Part shown: positions 1 to 7,481 of the stretch, piece by piece | Numbering within the stretch: the stretch's first letter is position 1 | Layout: every line of letters starts with the position of its first letter | Virus record (IMG/VR): IMGVR_UViG_3300034142_000018 | Span: 1 to 43,048 of that record | Source of the DNA: a virus | Strand: one strand, 5' to 3' | DNA: 43,048 nt | Made by a program: the position numbers and the translations under genes | Notes under the pieces: generated by a model | What the model saw: the letters and a program-made list of their open reading frames with translations, nothing else | What the model was told of the DNA's origin: nothing | Databases searched by the model: none

Positions 1-461
1 CGGTGGTCGCCGACGCAGCGGAAAAGGTATTCTCTGCCTTGTTCGCTAATCGGAATCAATGGAATGGGCTCCGACAAGGAGCCTCAGCCGCCGCGGAATC
101 TTTCAACCTCCCCCCAGCGGAGGTCGTCAAGGGGCTGGAGAACTTTGCCCAGATCACGAAGGCGCTCCGCTCCCGGCCGGCGACTGTCGGTGGCCTGCAA
201 CGCGAGGAAGTGTTCCAACTCAGTGGGAAATCCTACGGCGCTGACGCCCTTCGTGTCTTCGGTTTCCTGCCCTTTGAGCAGGTAGCCCGGCGGATCGAGG
301 ACGCTACCATGGCAAAGACCCTCCAGCAGTTCGACAAGATCTTGACAACCCCCGAGGGCGCCGCTAAGCTGGCCGAACTTGGCAAAGTGCCGCCTATGAG
401 CGGAAAGGCACTGGCTATCTTTTCCACCATCGGCGCAGCGACTGCGACGGCTGACCAATAA
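1..461 (+). CDS. Internal virion/ejection-type protein, C-terminal fragment
   Basis: This is the last ~152 codons of the gene that is complete at 37732-39984; its 5' part is cut by the window edge. From about codon 48 on it is the same as the complete copy. Upstream there are many silent changes plus a few conservative ones (Asn/Asp, Glu/Gln, Asn/Ser near the FNLPPAEVVKGLENF stretch), so it looks like a second allele under purifying selection rather than sequencing error. It ends in TAA two bases before dyad 1. Confidence 0.85.
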   Translation, partial: VVADAAEKVFSALFANRNQWNGLRQGASAAAESFNLPPAEVVKGLENFAQITKALRSRPATVGGLQREEVFQLSGKSYGADALRVFGFLPFEQVARRIEDATMAKTLQQFDKILTTPEGAAKLAELGKVPPMSGKALAIFSTIGAATATADQ

Positions 462-462
462 T

Positions 463-492
463 TGTGTAGGTTATGGCGGCATAATCCGCACA
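463..492. promoter_or_regulatory. Dyad operator, site 1
   Basis: Imperfect palindrome: left arm TGTGTAGGTTAT, 6-nt spacer, right arm ATAATCCGCACA. It lies between the stop codon of the ejection-type gene and the SD (AGGAG, 496-500) of the fibre-like gene. CATAAT at 480-485 could serve as a plus-strand -10, but no good -35 is visible 17 bp upstream. Member of the seven-site family. Confidence 0.75.
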
Positions 493-506
493 CATAGGAG
501 ACACTC

Positions 507-1373
507 ATGCCATATAACGGCGTAGGCGGATTTGACCCCTTACCACCCCCGACGTATCCGGCAGTTGCGGGCGATACGATTCGGGCAGCTTACTTCAACG
601 CGGTGATTGACGATATTCGCGCGGGGCTGGCACTGACCTTGGTCCGGGACGGGCAAGCGCCGATTACCGGGAACGTGGACCTGACGAACCATAAGTTCAC
701 GAATGCGCTGAATGCTACGGCGAATCAGGAATTTACCACACTGTCGCAGACGGTAGCAGCTTACTTGAGCCGAACTGTTGACGTCTGGGTCTCTGACAGT
801 AGCGGCGCGAATCGGTTATTTTTTGCTTCAAGTGCCTCTACCTCCTATCGAGGGTACAGTGCGATCCCGCACAGGTTCATCGGCAACTCCGGCACCCTCA
901 TTGCGAACACCAATGACGATGGGCGTCTTACCGCTGGGGCCGACGCCACAGCCCCAGCGGACGTCACCCGACTTGGGCAGGTCAACGCTGCCATCGCTGT
1001 CGGGGTAACGACAGCCACGACCAACGCCACCACAGCTGCAACAAACAATGCAACTGCAGCTGCCGCGGCCGCAGCTCTTGGCGGCACTTCTCAGTCCTAC
1101 CAGGATGTATTCGCTTCTAGGGCGGCGGGGGTAACTTATACTAACTCCACCGGACGGCCAATTGTGGTCATCGCTACTGGGGTATCGAGCGGCGGTTCCC
1201 CTCAGCAAGGTAGTCTTACCGGAAGTGTGAATTCGGCCATAATCTACTATACCAGCCCTTTCTCGAACGCTGGTAATTACGAACATACCATCAGCTTTAT
1301 AGTGCCCATCGGGGCTACTTACTCTGTTGCCCTTGCCAACCTAGCCCTGAGCCGCTGGACAGAACTTCGTTAA
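507..1373 (+). CDS. Putative tail fibre / receptor-binding protein
   Basis: 288 aa. The N-terminal third (FDPLPPPTYPAVAGDTI and the following ITGNVDLTNHKFTN stretch) resembles the attachment regions of podoviral fibres. The centre (about 150-195) is a low-complexity Ala/Thr repeat that reads as a spacer or coiled coil. The C-terminus (about 195-288) is a compact Gly/Ser/Thr-rich beta-type domain that may be the receptor-binding head. It starts at ATG with AGGAG seven bases upstream, just after dyad 1, and is followed directly by the lysis cassette. No enzymatic motif is visible. The fibre role is inferred from composition and position. A second copy is at 40030-40896. Confidence 0.6.
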   Translation: MPYNGVGGFDPLPPPTYPAVAGDTIRAAYFNAVIDDIRAGLALTLVRDGQAPITGNVDLTNHKFTNALNATANQEFTTLSQTVAAYLSRTVDVWVSDSSGANRLFFASSASTSYRGYSAIPHRFIGNSGTLIANTNDDGRLTAGADATAPADVTRLGQVNAAIAVGVTTATTNATTAATNNATAAAAAAALGGTSQSYQDVFASRAAGVTYTNSTGRPIVVIATGVSSGGSPQQGSLTGSVNSAIIYYTSPFSNAGNYEHTISFIVPIGATYSVALANLALSRWTELR

Positions 1374-1382
1374 GGACCCGAG

Positions 1383-1562
1383 ATGCATGATACGCAGTTA
1401 TCCCGCGAGGAGCAGAAAAAGGTTATCAAGGAAGCCATCACGGAATGGCTGGATAACCAGATCATGAAGTTCGGCTGGAATGTGCTTGGATGGGGGCTGG
1501 CGGCAGCCCTCGCCGCAGTTGTATACTTTTCCCTGATTAGCCAGGGCTGGAGACACTCATGA
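1383..1562 (+). CDS. Small lysis-cassette membrane protein (holin/antiholin-like)
   Basis: A 59-aa gene. It starts at ATG 1383 with AAGGA about 7 bases upstream, overlapping the preceding stop region. The first ~30 residues are charged (Ser-Arg-Glu-Glu-Gln-Lys-Lys) and amphipathic. One transmembrane segment follows (about residues 34-52, VLGWGLAAALAAVVYFSL), then a short tail. Its stop overlaps the start of the muramidase as ATGA (1559-1562), so the two are probably translationally coupled. Position and shape fit a holin, antiholin or export helper for the endolysin; which one cannot be told. Second copy at 40906-41085. Confidence 0.7.
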   Translation: MHDTQLSREEQKKVIKEAITEWLDNQIMKFGWNVLGWGLAAALAAVVYFSLISQGWRHS

Positions 1563-2062
1563 ATTTTGACGATGCGTTCGAAAAGCTCCTGGGGCATGAG
1601 GGAGGGTACTCTGATGACCCGAAGGATCGTGGAAATTGGACGACAGGGAAAATCGGGCAGGGGGCGCTGAAGGGGACGAAGTATGGAATCTCCGCAATGT
1701 CGTATCCGCAACTGGATATTAAAAACCTCCGCGTAGATGAGGCAAAGGCGATTTACCTGACGGACTACTGGCTCAAGGCCGGGTGTGACTGCGTGCCGCC
1801 GGAAGTTGCGTTTGACCTATTTGATACGGCAGTTAACTCCGGGCCGAAGACGGCGGCGAAGTTGCTGCAGGCGGCGATCGGGGCTACGGTGGATGGGGCG
1901 ATTGGGCCAGCTACGTTGTTCACGTTACGGTCCTTCACCCCAGCTCGTTTCGTCGCGAGGTTTAACGGAGCGAGACTGCTGGCTATGACGAATATGACTG
2001 CCTGGGAAAGCCAAGGCAAAGGCTGGGCGCGTCGAGTGGCACAAAACTTACTAGGAGCTTGA
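1559..2062 (+). CDS. Endolysin: N-acetylmuramidase, GH108 family
   Basis: 167 aa. It hydrolyses peptidoglycan glycan strands at lysis. The N-terminus carries the glycosyl hydrolase 108 signature around H13-E14-G15-G16-Y17, with E14 the expected catalytic glutamate, followed by the usual DP..RGN and TKYGIS elements. The C-terminal half (about 85-165: ATVDGAIGPATL and the following helix) matches the peptidoglycan-binding domain that normally accompanies this family. No signal peptide is visible, so release should depend on the neighbouring membrane proteins. It overlaps the upstream small membrane gene by ATGA and is followed one base later by the 3TM holin gene. Second copy at 41082-41585. 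Confidence 0.88.
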   Translation: MNFDDAFEKLLGHEGGYSDDPKDRGNWTTGKIGQGALKGTKYGISAMSYPQLDIKNLRVDEAKAIYLTDYWLKAGCDCVPPEVAFDLFDTAVNSGPKTAAKLLQAAIGATVDGAIGPATLFTLRSFTPARFVARFNGARLLAMTNMTAWESQGKGWARRVAQNLLGA

Positions 2063-2063
2063 G

Positions 2064-2585
2064 ATGGACCCGATTACTATTGCAATGGGCTTGGCGCAGT
2101 TCGCCCCTGGGATCATCAAGTGGATCACGGGGAGTGAAAAGGCGGAGGCAGCGGCGGCGAAGGTTGTTGATATTGCAAAAGCTGCCACAGGACAATCGAC
2201 CGGGGAGGCTGCACTGATTACGCTAAAGGCCGATCCGAATGCAGTGATAGCTTTCCGCCAATCCGTCATGGCGAATGAAGCGGAACTGGACAAGGCGTTC
2301 CTGTTGGATCGGCAAAACGCCCGTGGGCGTGATGTAGCGATTGTGCAAGCCGGGCGGTACAATTGGCGGGCGGATGTGCTCGCGGTGTTGGCGGTCGGGG
2401 GATTGGTGTTGTGCGTGTTTTTCATCGCCCGTGATGCCGGATTGCCCGAGCGCGCCGTGAATGCCATCATGTTCGTGGCCGGGGTGTTGGCATCGGCGGT
2501 GCGGGACGTGTATGGGTTTGAGTTTGGGTCCAGCCGGAGTTCGCAGGTCAAAGACGGTACGATCTCCGAGCTGTCCAAACGATAA
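2064..2585 (+). CDS. Holin, GTA_holin_3TM-like
   Basis: 173 aa. The N-terminus is a weakly hydrophobic helix (about 5-21). A charged central region follows (AELDKAF, DRQNARGRD at about 73-90) that is typical of the 3TM holin family found in gene-transfer agents and podoviruses. Two clear membrane segments lie at about 104-122 (VLAVLAVGGLVLCVFFI) and 133-146 (NAIMFVAGVLASAV). It is the last gene of the plus-strand late arm, immediately after the muramidase, and its stop runs into the 2584-2606 terminator. Likely role: inner-membrane pore or export at lysis. Second copy at 41587-42108. Confidence 0.75.
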   Translation: MDPITIAMGLAQFAPGIIKWITGSEKAEAAAAKVVDIAKAATGQSTGEAALITLKADPNAVIAFRQSVMANEAELDKAFLLDRQNARGRDVAIVQAGRYNWRADVLAVLAVGGLVLCVFFIARDAGLPERAVNAIMFVAGVLASAVRDVYGFEFGSSRSSQVKDGTISELSKR

Positions 2586-2606
2586 CCTCAACCTTCAGAG
2601 GTTTTT
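2584..2606 (+). terminator. Intrinsic terminator at the convergence of the two arms
   Basis: Stem AACCTC / GAGGTT with an 8-nt loop, followed by a T-run (to 2606). It ends late plus-strand transcription and overlaps the last codons of the convergent minus-strand gene. The reverse strand also has the stem but lacks a T-run. Duplicated at 42107-42129. Confidence 0.75.
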
Positions 2607-3823
2607 AGCACTGTGCCATTCTGGGCCGTCGCAATGGCGGTTCCAGCGATCAGTGTGTGGGACGAACCTTCCTGGCGGAGGATGATATACCCGGCCCGCA
2701 CACACCCAGCCAACACGTCCTCGAAATCCCTCATCGACGGGAAGAATCCGTGAACGTGGCGATAGGCTTCCGCGTAGGCCACTTTTCCCTTGGTATGAAC
2801 AAAAGACACCAGCCGTTCGGCATACAGGCTGGTGTCGCTTCGTCCGATCTTTGAGAAGACGAACTGCATGTCGGGTTCGAGGTCCGTGACCATGGTGTGG
2901 GCGGTTTCGAGGTGGTCTGCGGTGATCTCGAGAGAATCGCCGGAGGACGCGGCAAGGACCATGGCGAGCTTGTGGATGTGGGTTTGTTTGCGGGCAATGT
3001 AGCCTCCAAAGCGTTCTGGGTCAAGGTTGGCCGGACGGGTGGTGTAGTGGGTTTCGTACCACTTCCGGCCCCAGGCAATAGCCCCTGGGGTTAGGACGTA
3101 TTCACCGATGAGCTGGCCGATGGAATTGAGGTCATCTACGAGTTTTTGCTCTATCTCGCCGAGGTTCTTAGGGACGTCGAGTCCTGGGTAGGCGACGTAT
3201 TTGGCCTTTGCGTCCGCATATACAAAAATCGTTCTCGAAGTAAATCCACCACCGATCATATACTCTGGGAAATTCCCCGCGATCCAAGCTGGGGTTGTGC
3301 ATGCAATAAGATTGATCCAGGGGTTCTGCACCGAATCTTTCCCAGAATGCTTGGTGGCTTTCTCGAAGCTGCCTTGCTTGCCATCCCACAAAGAAACCAG
3401 TAAATCCACCATCTCCTTGTCCTGCGGGTTCAGTAGGTTCCCAAATTCCGAGGATTCCAGGGTCATGGCTGACATAGGGCAGTATTCGCCATTGTACTCG
3501 AAAGCTTCCGTCGCTTCCGCAAACGCTCCGACAAGCGCTGGCCACGTTACTACGTCTGGGCCGAATTTGATCCCATCTACTCGACGGAGAAGGTTCATGG
3601 CAATGCCAGCTGTTGTTGACTTTGAAACAATCCCCGGGGGCGCCACCAGACATATGTAGAAATTCGGATACCACTTGAAATACGCTTGATCGATCCATAC
3701 TTTTCTCCTAAGTGCGCCGGCTACCGCGGAAACCCCCGCCCAGAAATACATGTGCCGAGGAGCTTCGCCGAAACTGGCGTAATCCATGAACGAAGTCAGC
3801 CAATCTTTATAATGTCGTGCCAT
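2588..3823 (-). CDS. DUF3987-type phage ATPase/primase-helicase-like protein
   Basis: 411 aa from ATG 3823 (GGAG seven bases upstream; an in-frame TTG at 3835 is a poorer start). It resembles DUF3987 proteins, which often accompany phage replication genes. A P-loop-like segment lies at residues 61-70 (APPGIVSKST), where the Gly before the Lys is replaced by Ser, so nucleotide binding may be weakened or atypical. The central part (SSEFGNLL, WDGKQGSFEKATKHSGKD, INLIACTTPAWI) is typical of the family. The C-terminal ~100 residues look like a winged-helix region. It is the last gene of the minus arm, downstream of the polymerase. Role in replication is inferred. A 5'-truncated second copy is at 42111-43048. 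Confidence 0.7.
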   Translation of the reverse strand: MARHYKDWLTSFMDYASFGEAPRHMYFWAGVSAVAGALRRKVWIDQAYFKWYPNFYICLVAPPGIVSKSTTAGIAMNLLRRVDGIKFGPDVVTWPALVGAFAEATEAFEYNGEYCPMSAMTLESSEFGNLLNPQDKEMVDLLVSLWDGKQGSFEKATKHSGKDSVQNPWINLIACTTPAWIAGNFPEYMIGGGFTSRTIFVYADAKAKYVAYPGLDVPKNLGEIEQKLVDDLNSIGQLIGEYVLTPGAIAWGRKWYETHYTTRPANLDPERFGGYIARKQTHIHKLAMVLAASSGDSLEITADHLETAHTMVTDLEPDMQFVFSKIGRSDTSLYAERLVSFVHTKGKVAYAEAYRHVHGFFPSMRDFEDVLAGCVRAGYIILRQEGSSHTLIAGTAIATAQNGTVLKTSEG

Positions 3824-3974
3824 GTGTGTCTCCAATAAGGCGCCTCAATATCGCATTGTTCTCGCGGAGGTTCCGGAGAACGCTTTCCCGTCGCCGATGT
3901 AGGGTTTTGGTAATGATATGCGACAGCGTAGGCCTCCATACTGACCTACGTTTGCGGAGTTGCCGCAGTTTCAT
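3807..3974 (-). CDS. Small Arg-rich protein coupled to the DNA polymerase gene
   Basis: 55 aa. Its ATG overlaps the polymerase stop as ATGA (3971-3974), and its 3' end overlaps the start of the DUF3987 gene in another frame by 17 bases, so it fills the gap between the two exactly. It is very basic (about a quarter Arg: LRQLRKRRS, HRRRES, LRRLI), lacks Cys and membrane segments, and could bind nucleic acid or the polymerase. I do not recognise a family. The stop-start overlap is the main evidence that it is real. Confidence 0.55.
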   Translation of the reverse strand: MKLRQLRKRRSVWRPTLSHIITKTLHRRRESVLRNLRENNAILRRLIGDTHGTTL

Positions 3975-6337
3975 TTACATTCGCCCCAAGACCTGTCTGA
4001 CATCTTGATCCCGATAGGAATGGTCAAGGGGTCAGAGTATGGCAAGGCGATTTCGGAAGCTGTGATAATAGCCTGGGCTAGGTGCGGCTTGGAAGTGGGG
4101 AACTGCCCGGCCAGGGAATCGTGGACCTGGAGGAGGATTTCGACCTCGGGCAGGGATTTGTCGATTTCTACATAGGCGCGATTGATGAGGCAGGCTACCG
4201 TGCTTTGAGGAATCCAGGCCGCGGCTTGGTTGAAAATCGTCCCCTCGATTCGGTCAAAGAAGTAGCAGCGATAGCCAAACACGTTCTGTACCATACGGCG
4301 CTTGAAGACCTGATCCTTGAGATCGTCCTGCCACTTTTTGATCCGTGGGAACTTTTCGAAATACCACCGCTGGGTTTTTTCGGCTTCATTGACAGACAGA
4401 CCAAGCCGCTCGGCAAGGCCCTTAGCCGTACCAAGGTAATTGGTTCCGTGGCAGAACGCCTTGAACAATTGACGGCGGGGGTCCTTCTTCGTGAGACTTG
4501 AATCATGATAGAATTCCTTCGCAACTTCGGTGTAGGGGTCCAGGCCTTCCTTGAGCATCCGTTTCATCTCCGGCTCATCAGCCTCCCAAACAACGATTCG
4601 TAAGTCTGCTGAACCGAGGTCAATGTCGAAAAAGGTATATCCTGGATCGGGTATAAAGAGACTGCGAACATTAGGAAGTTCGAGTCCGTTTGAGTCTCCA
4701 CCGTTAGGTATATTCTGCAGGTTGAGTCCGGTTCCAAACGCATTGGTTGAAGAGCTAAAACGGTATGTTTCCGTTCCAGCAATGTTGAAACTGCTTCGCA
4801 TTCGGCTATCAATGTCGAGAGGTGCGTTGACAAAAGTGCTGAGGAACACACCAAGAGACCGCAGCTCCTGTATTTTTCGGATAAGGGGTCGTAGGATAGG
4901 TTCGCGATCAGCGATGATAGAAAGTGCCTCATCATCGCAGGTGACAGTTTTTGTCTTTCGATTGAACTGTTGCTTTTGTCCGAATACTCCATAGAATAAC
5001 TCCTGCATCTGTTTCGGGGACTTGATGTTGACGGATTCCCCGAGGACGTCAAACATCCATTGCTCGCGCTTAGCAATCTCGTCCATAAGGGTCATGGCGA
5101 AAGCGGAACGCCGTGCGGTGTCGACACGAAGCCCACGATTCATGGTACGGAGGACGGGCCAGAACAGGGCTTGCTGGAAATCGTGAACAGGGCGGAGCTG
5201 CATCGCGTCAATTGTCCGCTGCTCAGTTTCATCGACTTCGTAAGTGATAACCGCGTCCTTGCAGTTATAGGACCAGAGTTGATCCTCGCCGGTTTTCGCG
5301 TCCCATTCTTTGCCTTCGTCCTTCCAGTATACGTGGTCCTCGCAGTACATGGAGGATAGGAAGTCAAGTCCCTTCTGCATGTTGGAAAAACAGACATGCT
5401 GGGAGAGCATGGTGTCGCGGACAAGATTGGGGAGGTAGTGGAGATGGCGCCAGAAGTACTGCGCGTCGTAGAGGAAGTTTTGGCCCAGGACGATGCAGTT
5501 GGGATGGGTGAGGATTTGGTAAAGCGCGAACATGAGGACGGTTTCTTCCTCCTCAGTCCAATAGCCTTCGAGCCGTTCGACGCACATCAGGGGGATGCAC
5601 AGGGCTTCCCGTTTTGACCACGCGAAACCGATGCAGGCAATGTGCCCTGCACGGGTTTCAATGTCGACTGCGAGCTTGAAGGGGGCAGCAGTAACGGCCT
5701 TGGCAATGACGGATAGATACTCCAGGACGGTAGAGAAATCTGGTCGGATTATGAAACGATAATCCACACATTTGAAATCTCGACTGTGCGAATGCCCCTT
5801 GGCCCGCCGCAGGTCCTGGAGGACGATCGGGCGCCATGCCCAATTGCGAAGGACGGCGGAGGGGGCGTAGGTCGGGATAACTTTGGGCTTGTAGTCCAGG
5901 GCTAGGTCGAGATCACACTCGAGCCGTGACCCACGCCATGACATAATGCCGGACTTGCCAGTCAGTGCCCACAGGCTGACGTTGCCGAAGGCGATGATGA
6001 CGTTAGGCCGGACCATCTCGATTTCCCGCTTGAGAAGTTCGAGCCCCTCCCACACGGGCGGCAGGCACATCTTGTCCCGAACGAGGCCGTGCTGGGGGGT
6101 AATGTCGCCCTTCCGCACGGGCATGAAGGAGGTCATGTCGTTACCGGGAGGTTTGACACGGACTACGTTGGTGATGAAGCACTGGTTACGGGAAATCCCG
6201 ATCTCGTTGAGCATGCGGGAAAGTTCCTGGCCCGCTGCGCCGACAAAAGGCTCACCACGGCGGACTTCCTCGTCACCTGGGGCTTCGCCGACGATCATGA
6301 TCCGGGCGGGTGCTGGGCCTGTAGGGGATATTTGCAT
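3971..6337 (-). CDS. DNA polymerase I (family A) with N-terminal UDG-like domain
   Basis: 788 aa. Residues 1-180 resemble family 4/5 uracil-DNA glycosylases: GEAPGDEEVRRGEPFVGAAG at 17-36. The usual Fe-S Cys of the KCRPP motif is replaced (VRVKPP, 59-64), and the normal HPS motif reads APS (158-160), so glycosylase activity is doubtful. The 3'-5' exonuclease starts at about 222 with VDIET. The polymerase domain has motif A DLGSADLR (Asp near 573), an O-helix region with RRQLFKAFCHGTNYLG, and motif C VHDS (Asp near 740), where the usual Glu of HDE is Ser. Both catalytic Asp are kept. This is the phage replicative polymerase. It is followed by the coupled 55-aa protein. Confidence 0.9.
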   Translation of the reverse strand: MQISPTGPAPARIMIVGEAPGDEEVRRGEPFVGAAGQELSRMLNEIGISRNQCFITNVVRVKPPGNDMTSFMPVRKGDITPQHGLVRDKMCLPPVWEGLELLKREIEMVRPNVIIAFGNVSLWALTGKSGIMSWRGSRLECDLDLALDYKPKVIPTYAPSAVLRNWAWRPIVLQDLRRAKGHSHSRDFKCVDYRFIIRPDFSTVLEYLSVIAKAVTAAPFKLAVDIETRAGHIACIGFAWSKREALCIPLMCVERLEGYWTEEEETVLMFALYQILTHPNCIVLGQNFLYDAQYFWRHLHYLPNLVRDTMLSQHVCFSNMQKGLDFLSSMYCEDHVYWKDEGKEWDAKTGEDQLWSYNCKDAVITYEVDETEQRTIDAMQLRPVHDFQQALFWPVLRTMNRGLRVDTARRSAFAMTLMDEIAKREQWMFDVLGESVNIKSPKQMQELFYGVFGQKQQFNRKTKTVTCDDEALSIIADREPILRPLIRKIQELRSLGVFLSTFVNAPLDIDSRMRSSFNIAGTETYRFSSSTNAFGTGLNLQNIPNGGDSNGLELPNVRSLFIPDPGYTFFDIDLGSADLRIVVWEADEPEMKRMLKEGLDPYTEVAKEFYHDSSLTKKDPRRQLFKAFCHGTNYLGTAKGLAERLGLSVNEAEKTQRWYFEKFPRIKKWQDDLKDQVFKRRMVQNVFGYRCYFFDRIEGTIFNQAAAWIPQSTVACLINRAYVEIDKSLPEVEILLQVHDSLAGQFPTSKPHLAQAIITASEIALPYSDPLTIPIGIKMSDRSWGECK

Positions 6338-6343
6338 GGTGGG

Positions 6344-6556
6344 TTACTTTGAGTGCAGCCAGTTAAAAAACCGGCGAAATAGGTAGCTGCGGACGAGGGA
6401 GATGATGGTGAAGATGAAGGTGATTGTGGCGTTTTGCATCCCGCTGGGGTAGAAGTCGAACAGGGGGTAGATGTACGCCCCCGCCAGGACGGAGAGGAGA
6501 AATGCGGCAAGGGTGCTGCAGATGACCTCGATGATGGACTGCTGGCGGGATTGCAT
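6344..6556 (-). CDS. Small two-TM protein, DUF7220-like
   Basis: 70 aa from ATG 6556, which overlaps the upstream stop as TAATG. It begins MQSRQQSIIEV, has two membrane segments (about 13-30 and 43-57) and ends in a basic tail with SLVRSYLFRRFFN. That order (SR..S..E at the start, S.vRsy..RR.FN at the end) matches a common uncharacterised phage membrane family. Function unknown; inner-membrane location likely. It sits between the Nmad1-like gene and the DNA polymerase. Confidence 0.7.
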   Translation of the reverse strand: MQSRQQSIIEVICSTLAAFLLSVLAGAYIYPLFDFYPSGMQNATITFIFTIISLVRSYLFRRFFNWLHSK

Positions 6557-7110
6557 TAGAGGGATCTCCAACCGGGTTCGTCGGCGAATTTCCAGGCACT
6601 TATAACTTTCCCCTTCCATTCGTAACCTTCTAGGGGCTTGAGACTGTCTACGATACTTCTCCAAAGATAACAATCATCCTTTGTAGATAAGACTATATTA
6701 TCAGGCGACTGGCGAGTACTTATATGATGCCAGGGCATGAGTAAGATTTTTGACATCGTAGGGGCTGGGACGGCCTGTGGCATAGCCATCTCAACAGCAG
6801 ACTCTGCAACCAACGCTTTCAGCAGCAGACAATAATTAATCAAATCATCAATTCGTCCTTCGATCGGTTCGCTGCTTTTACGAACTTCCCCCTCCGCTTC
6901 GGTTTTGATATAGGTAGCAAGAGAGTCATAATGCTTGGACAGGTAAATCATCAGGACCTGTTTCGGTGTGCAACCAGTTAACTTTGCCCCGCGATGAAAG
7001 TTTGCTAAGCGGTCACCGTTGCCGGCGTACTCTCCACCTTTGACGACTAGGAGTTCCCGGCAAGCAGTGAAGGTTTGGTCAACGATCTTGGAAAATTGGT
7101 GTTGGTTCAT
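6556..7110 (-). CDS. Nmad1-like (MazG-related helical) protein with C-terminal extension
   Basis: 184 aa. Residues 1-105 carry KGGEYAG, DRLANFHRGA, LSKHYDSLATYI and EPIEGRIDDLINYCLLL. This all-helical pattern is seen in the nucleotide-modification-associated domain 1 group and resembles MazG-like NTP-binding folds with Glu/Asp metal ligands. Residues 110-184 are not recognised. The start overlaps the upstream stop (7107-7110) and the stop overlaps the next start as TAATG, so it is part of a tightly coupled string. A role in handling modified or unwanted nucleotides is inferred from the family. Codon use around 6640-6740 is slightly more AT-rich than its neighbours. Confidence 0.6.
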   Translation of the reverse strand: MNQHQFSKIVDQTFTACRELLVVKGGEYAGNGDRLANFHRGAKLTGCTPKQVLMIYLSKHYDSLATYIKTEAEGEVRKSSEPIEGRIDDLINYCLLLKALVAESAVEMAMPQAVPAPTMSKILLMPWHHISTRQSPDNIVLSTKDDCYLWRSIVDSLKPLEGYEWKGKVISAWKFADEPGWRSL

Positions 7111-7481
7111 TTTGGTAGTCTTTTGACTTTGTAAACTGTTAAGGTTTTGCCGACAGCGCGGAGGCCGAGGGCTTCGAGTGCACGGGGTCCTGGGTTGCTT
7201 TTTGTGCCGTTACGGAGTTCCCGGAGGTAGCTGTAACCTATCCGGGTTTCTCTGCTAGCTTCCCGCGCCCCTTCGTAGAACTGGATCAAGGCTTTAACGT
7301 GATCCTCAATGGTGGTGATGGCGTTGAGCTTTAACTCATAGGGCTCCGGCTTGAATATCGGTCCGGGCTTGTAGTTAGGGCCTCTAGGCCGGCCAACAGG
7401 TTTCTTCGCCGGGGGGTCTGGGTTCGGATAACTCCCGCCGATCCATACTGTTTTCAGATCAGATGAGCGAGGGTTGTTCAA
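7107..7481 (-). CDS. DNA-binding-type protein (AT-hook-like segment plus HTH-like C-terminus)
   Basis: About 124 aa. Start uncertain: the frame is open back to an ATG at 7682, but that would overlap the methyltransferase by 220 bp. TTG at 7481, with AAGG upstream, gives a 23-bp overlap. It has a basic Pro-rich hook (KKPVGRPRGPNYKPG) and then a helical region (ALIQFYEGAREASRETRIGYSYLRELRNGTKSNPGPRALE, shown at 7145-7290) typical of Cro-like HTH proteins. It is one of only a few candidates in the genome for a regulator that could bind the dyad sites. No biochemical role can be assigned. Confidence 0.6.
   Translation of the reverse strand: MNNPRSSDLKTVWIGGSYPNPDPPAKKPVGRPRGPNYKPGPIFKPEPYELKLNAITTIEDHVKALIQFYEGAREASRETRIGYSYLRELRNGTKSNPGPRALEALGLRAVGKTLTVYKVKRLPK

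Larger units (their letters stand above)
1..3525. repeat. Terminal redundancy, left copy
   Basis: These bases recur at 39524-43048 with a constant offset of 39523. Translations of every complete gene in the two copies are identical. Mismatches cluster at the extremes: many between 1 and 142 (last one seen at 142, A against G), then 3470, 3476 and 3524. Both ends fall inside genes. The unique genome is therefore about 39523 bp, and the repeat most likely records a circular or concatemeric molecule assembled past its start. Confidence 0.95.

Noticed and set aside
1-3525. True long direct terminal repeat of the virion DNA
   Set aside because: Ends lie inside genes and carry allele differences on both sides, which fits circular overlap of a mixed population better. 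Read depth could overturn this.
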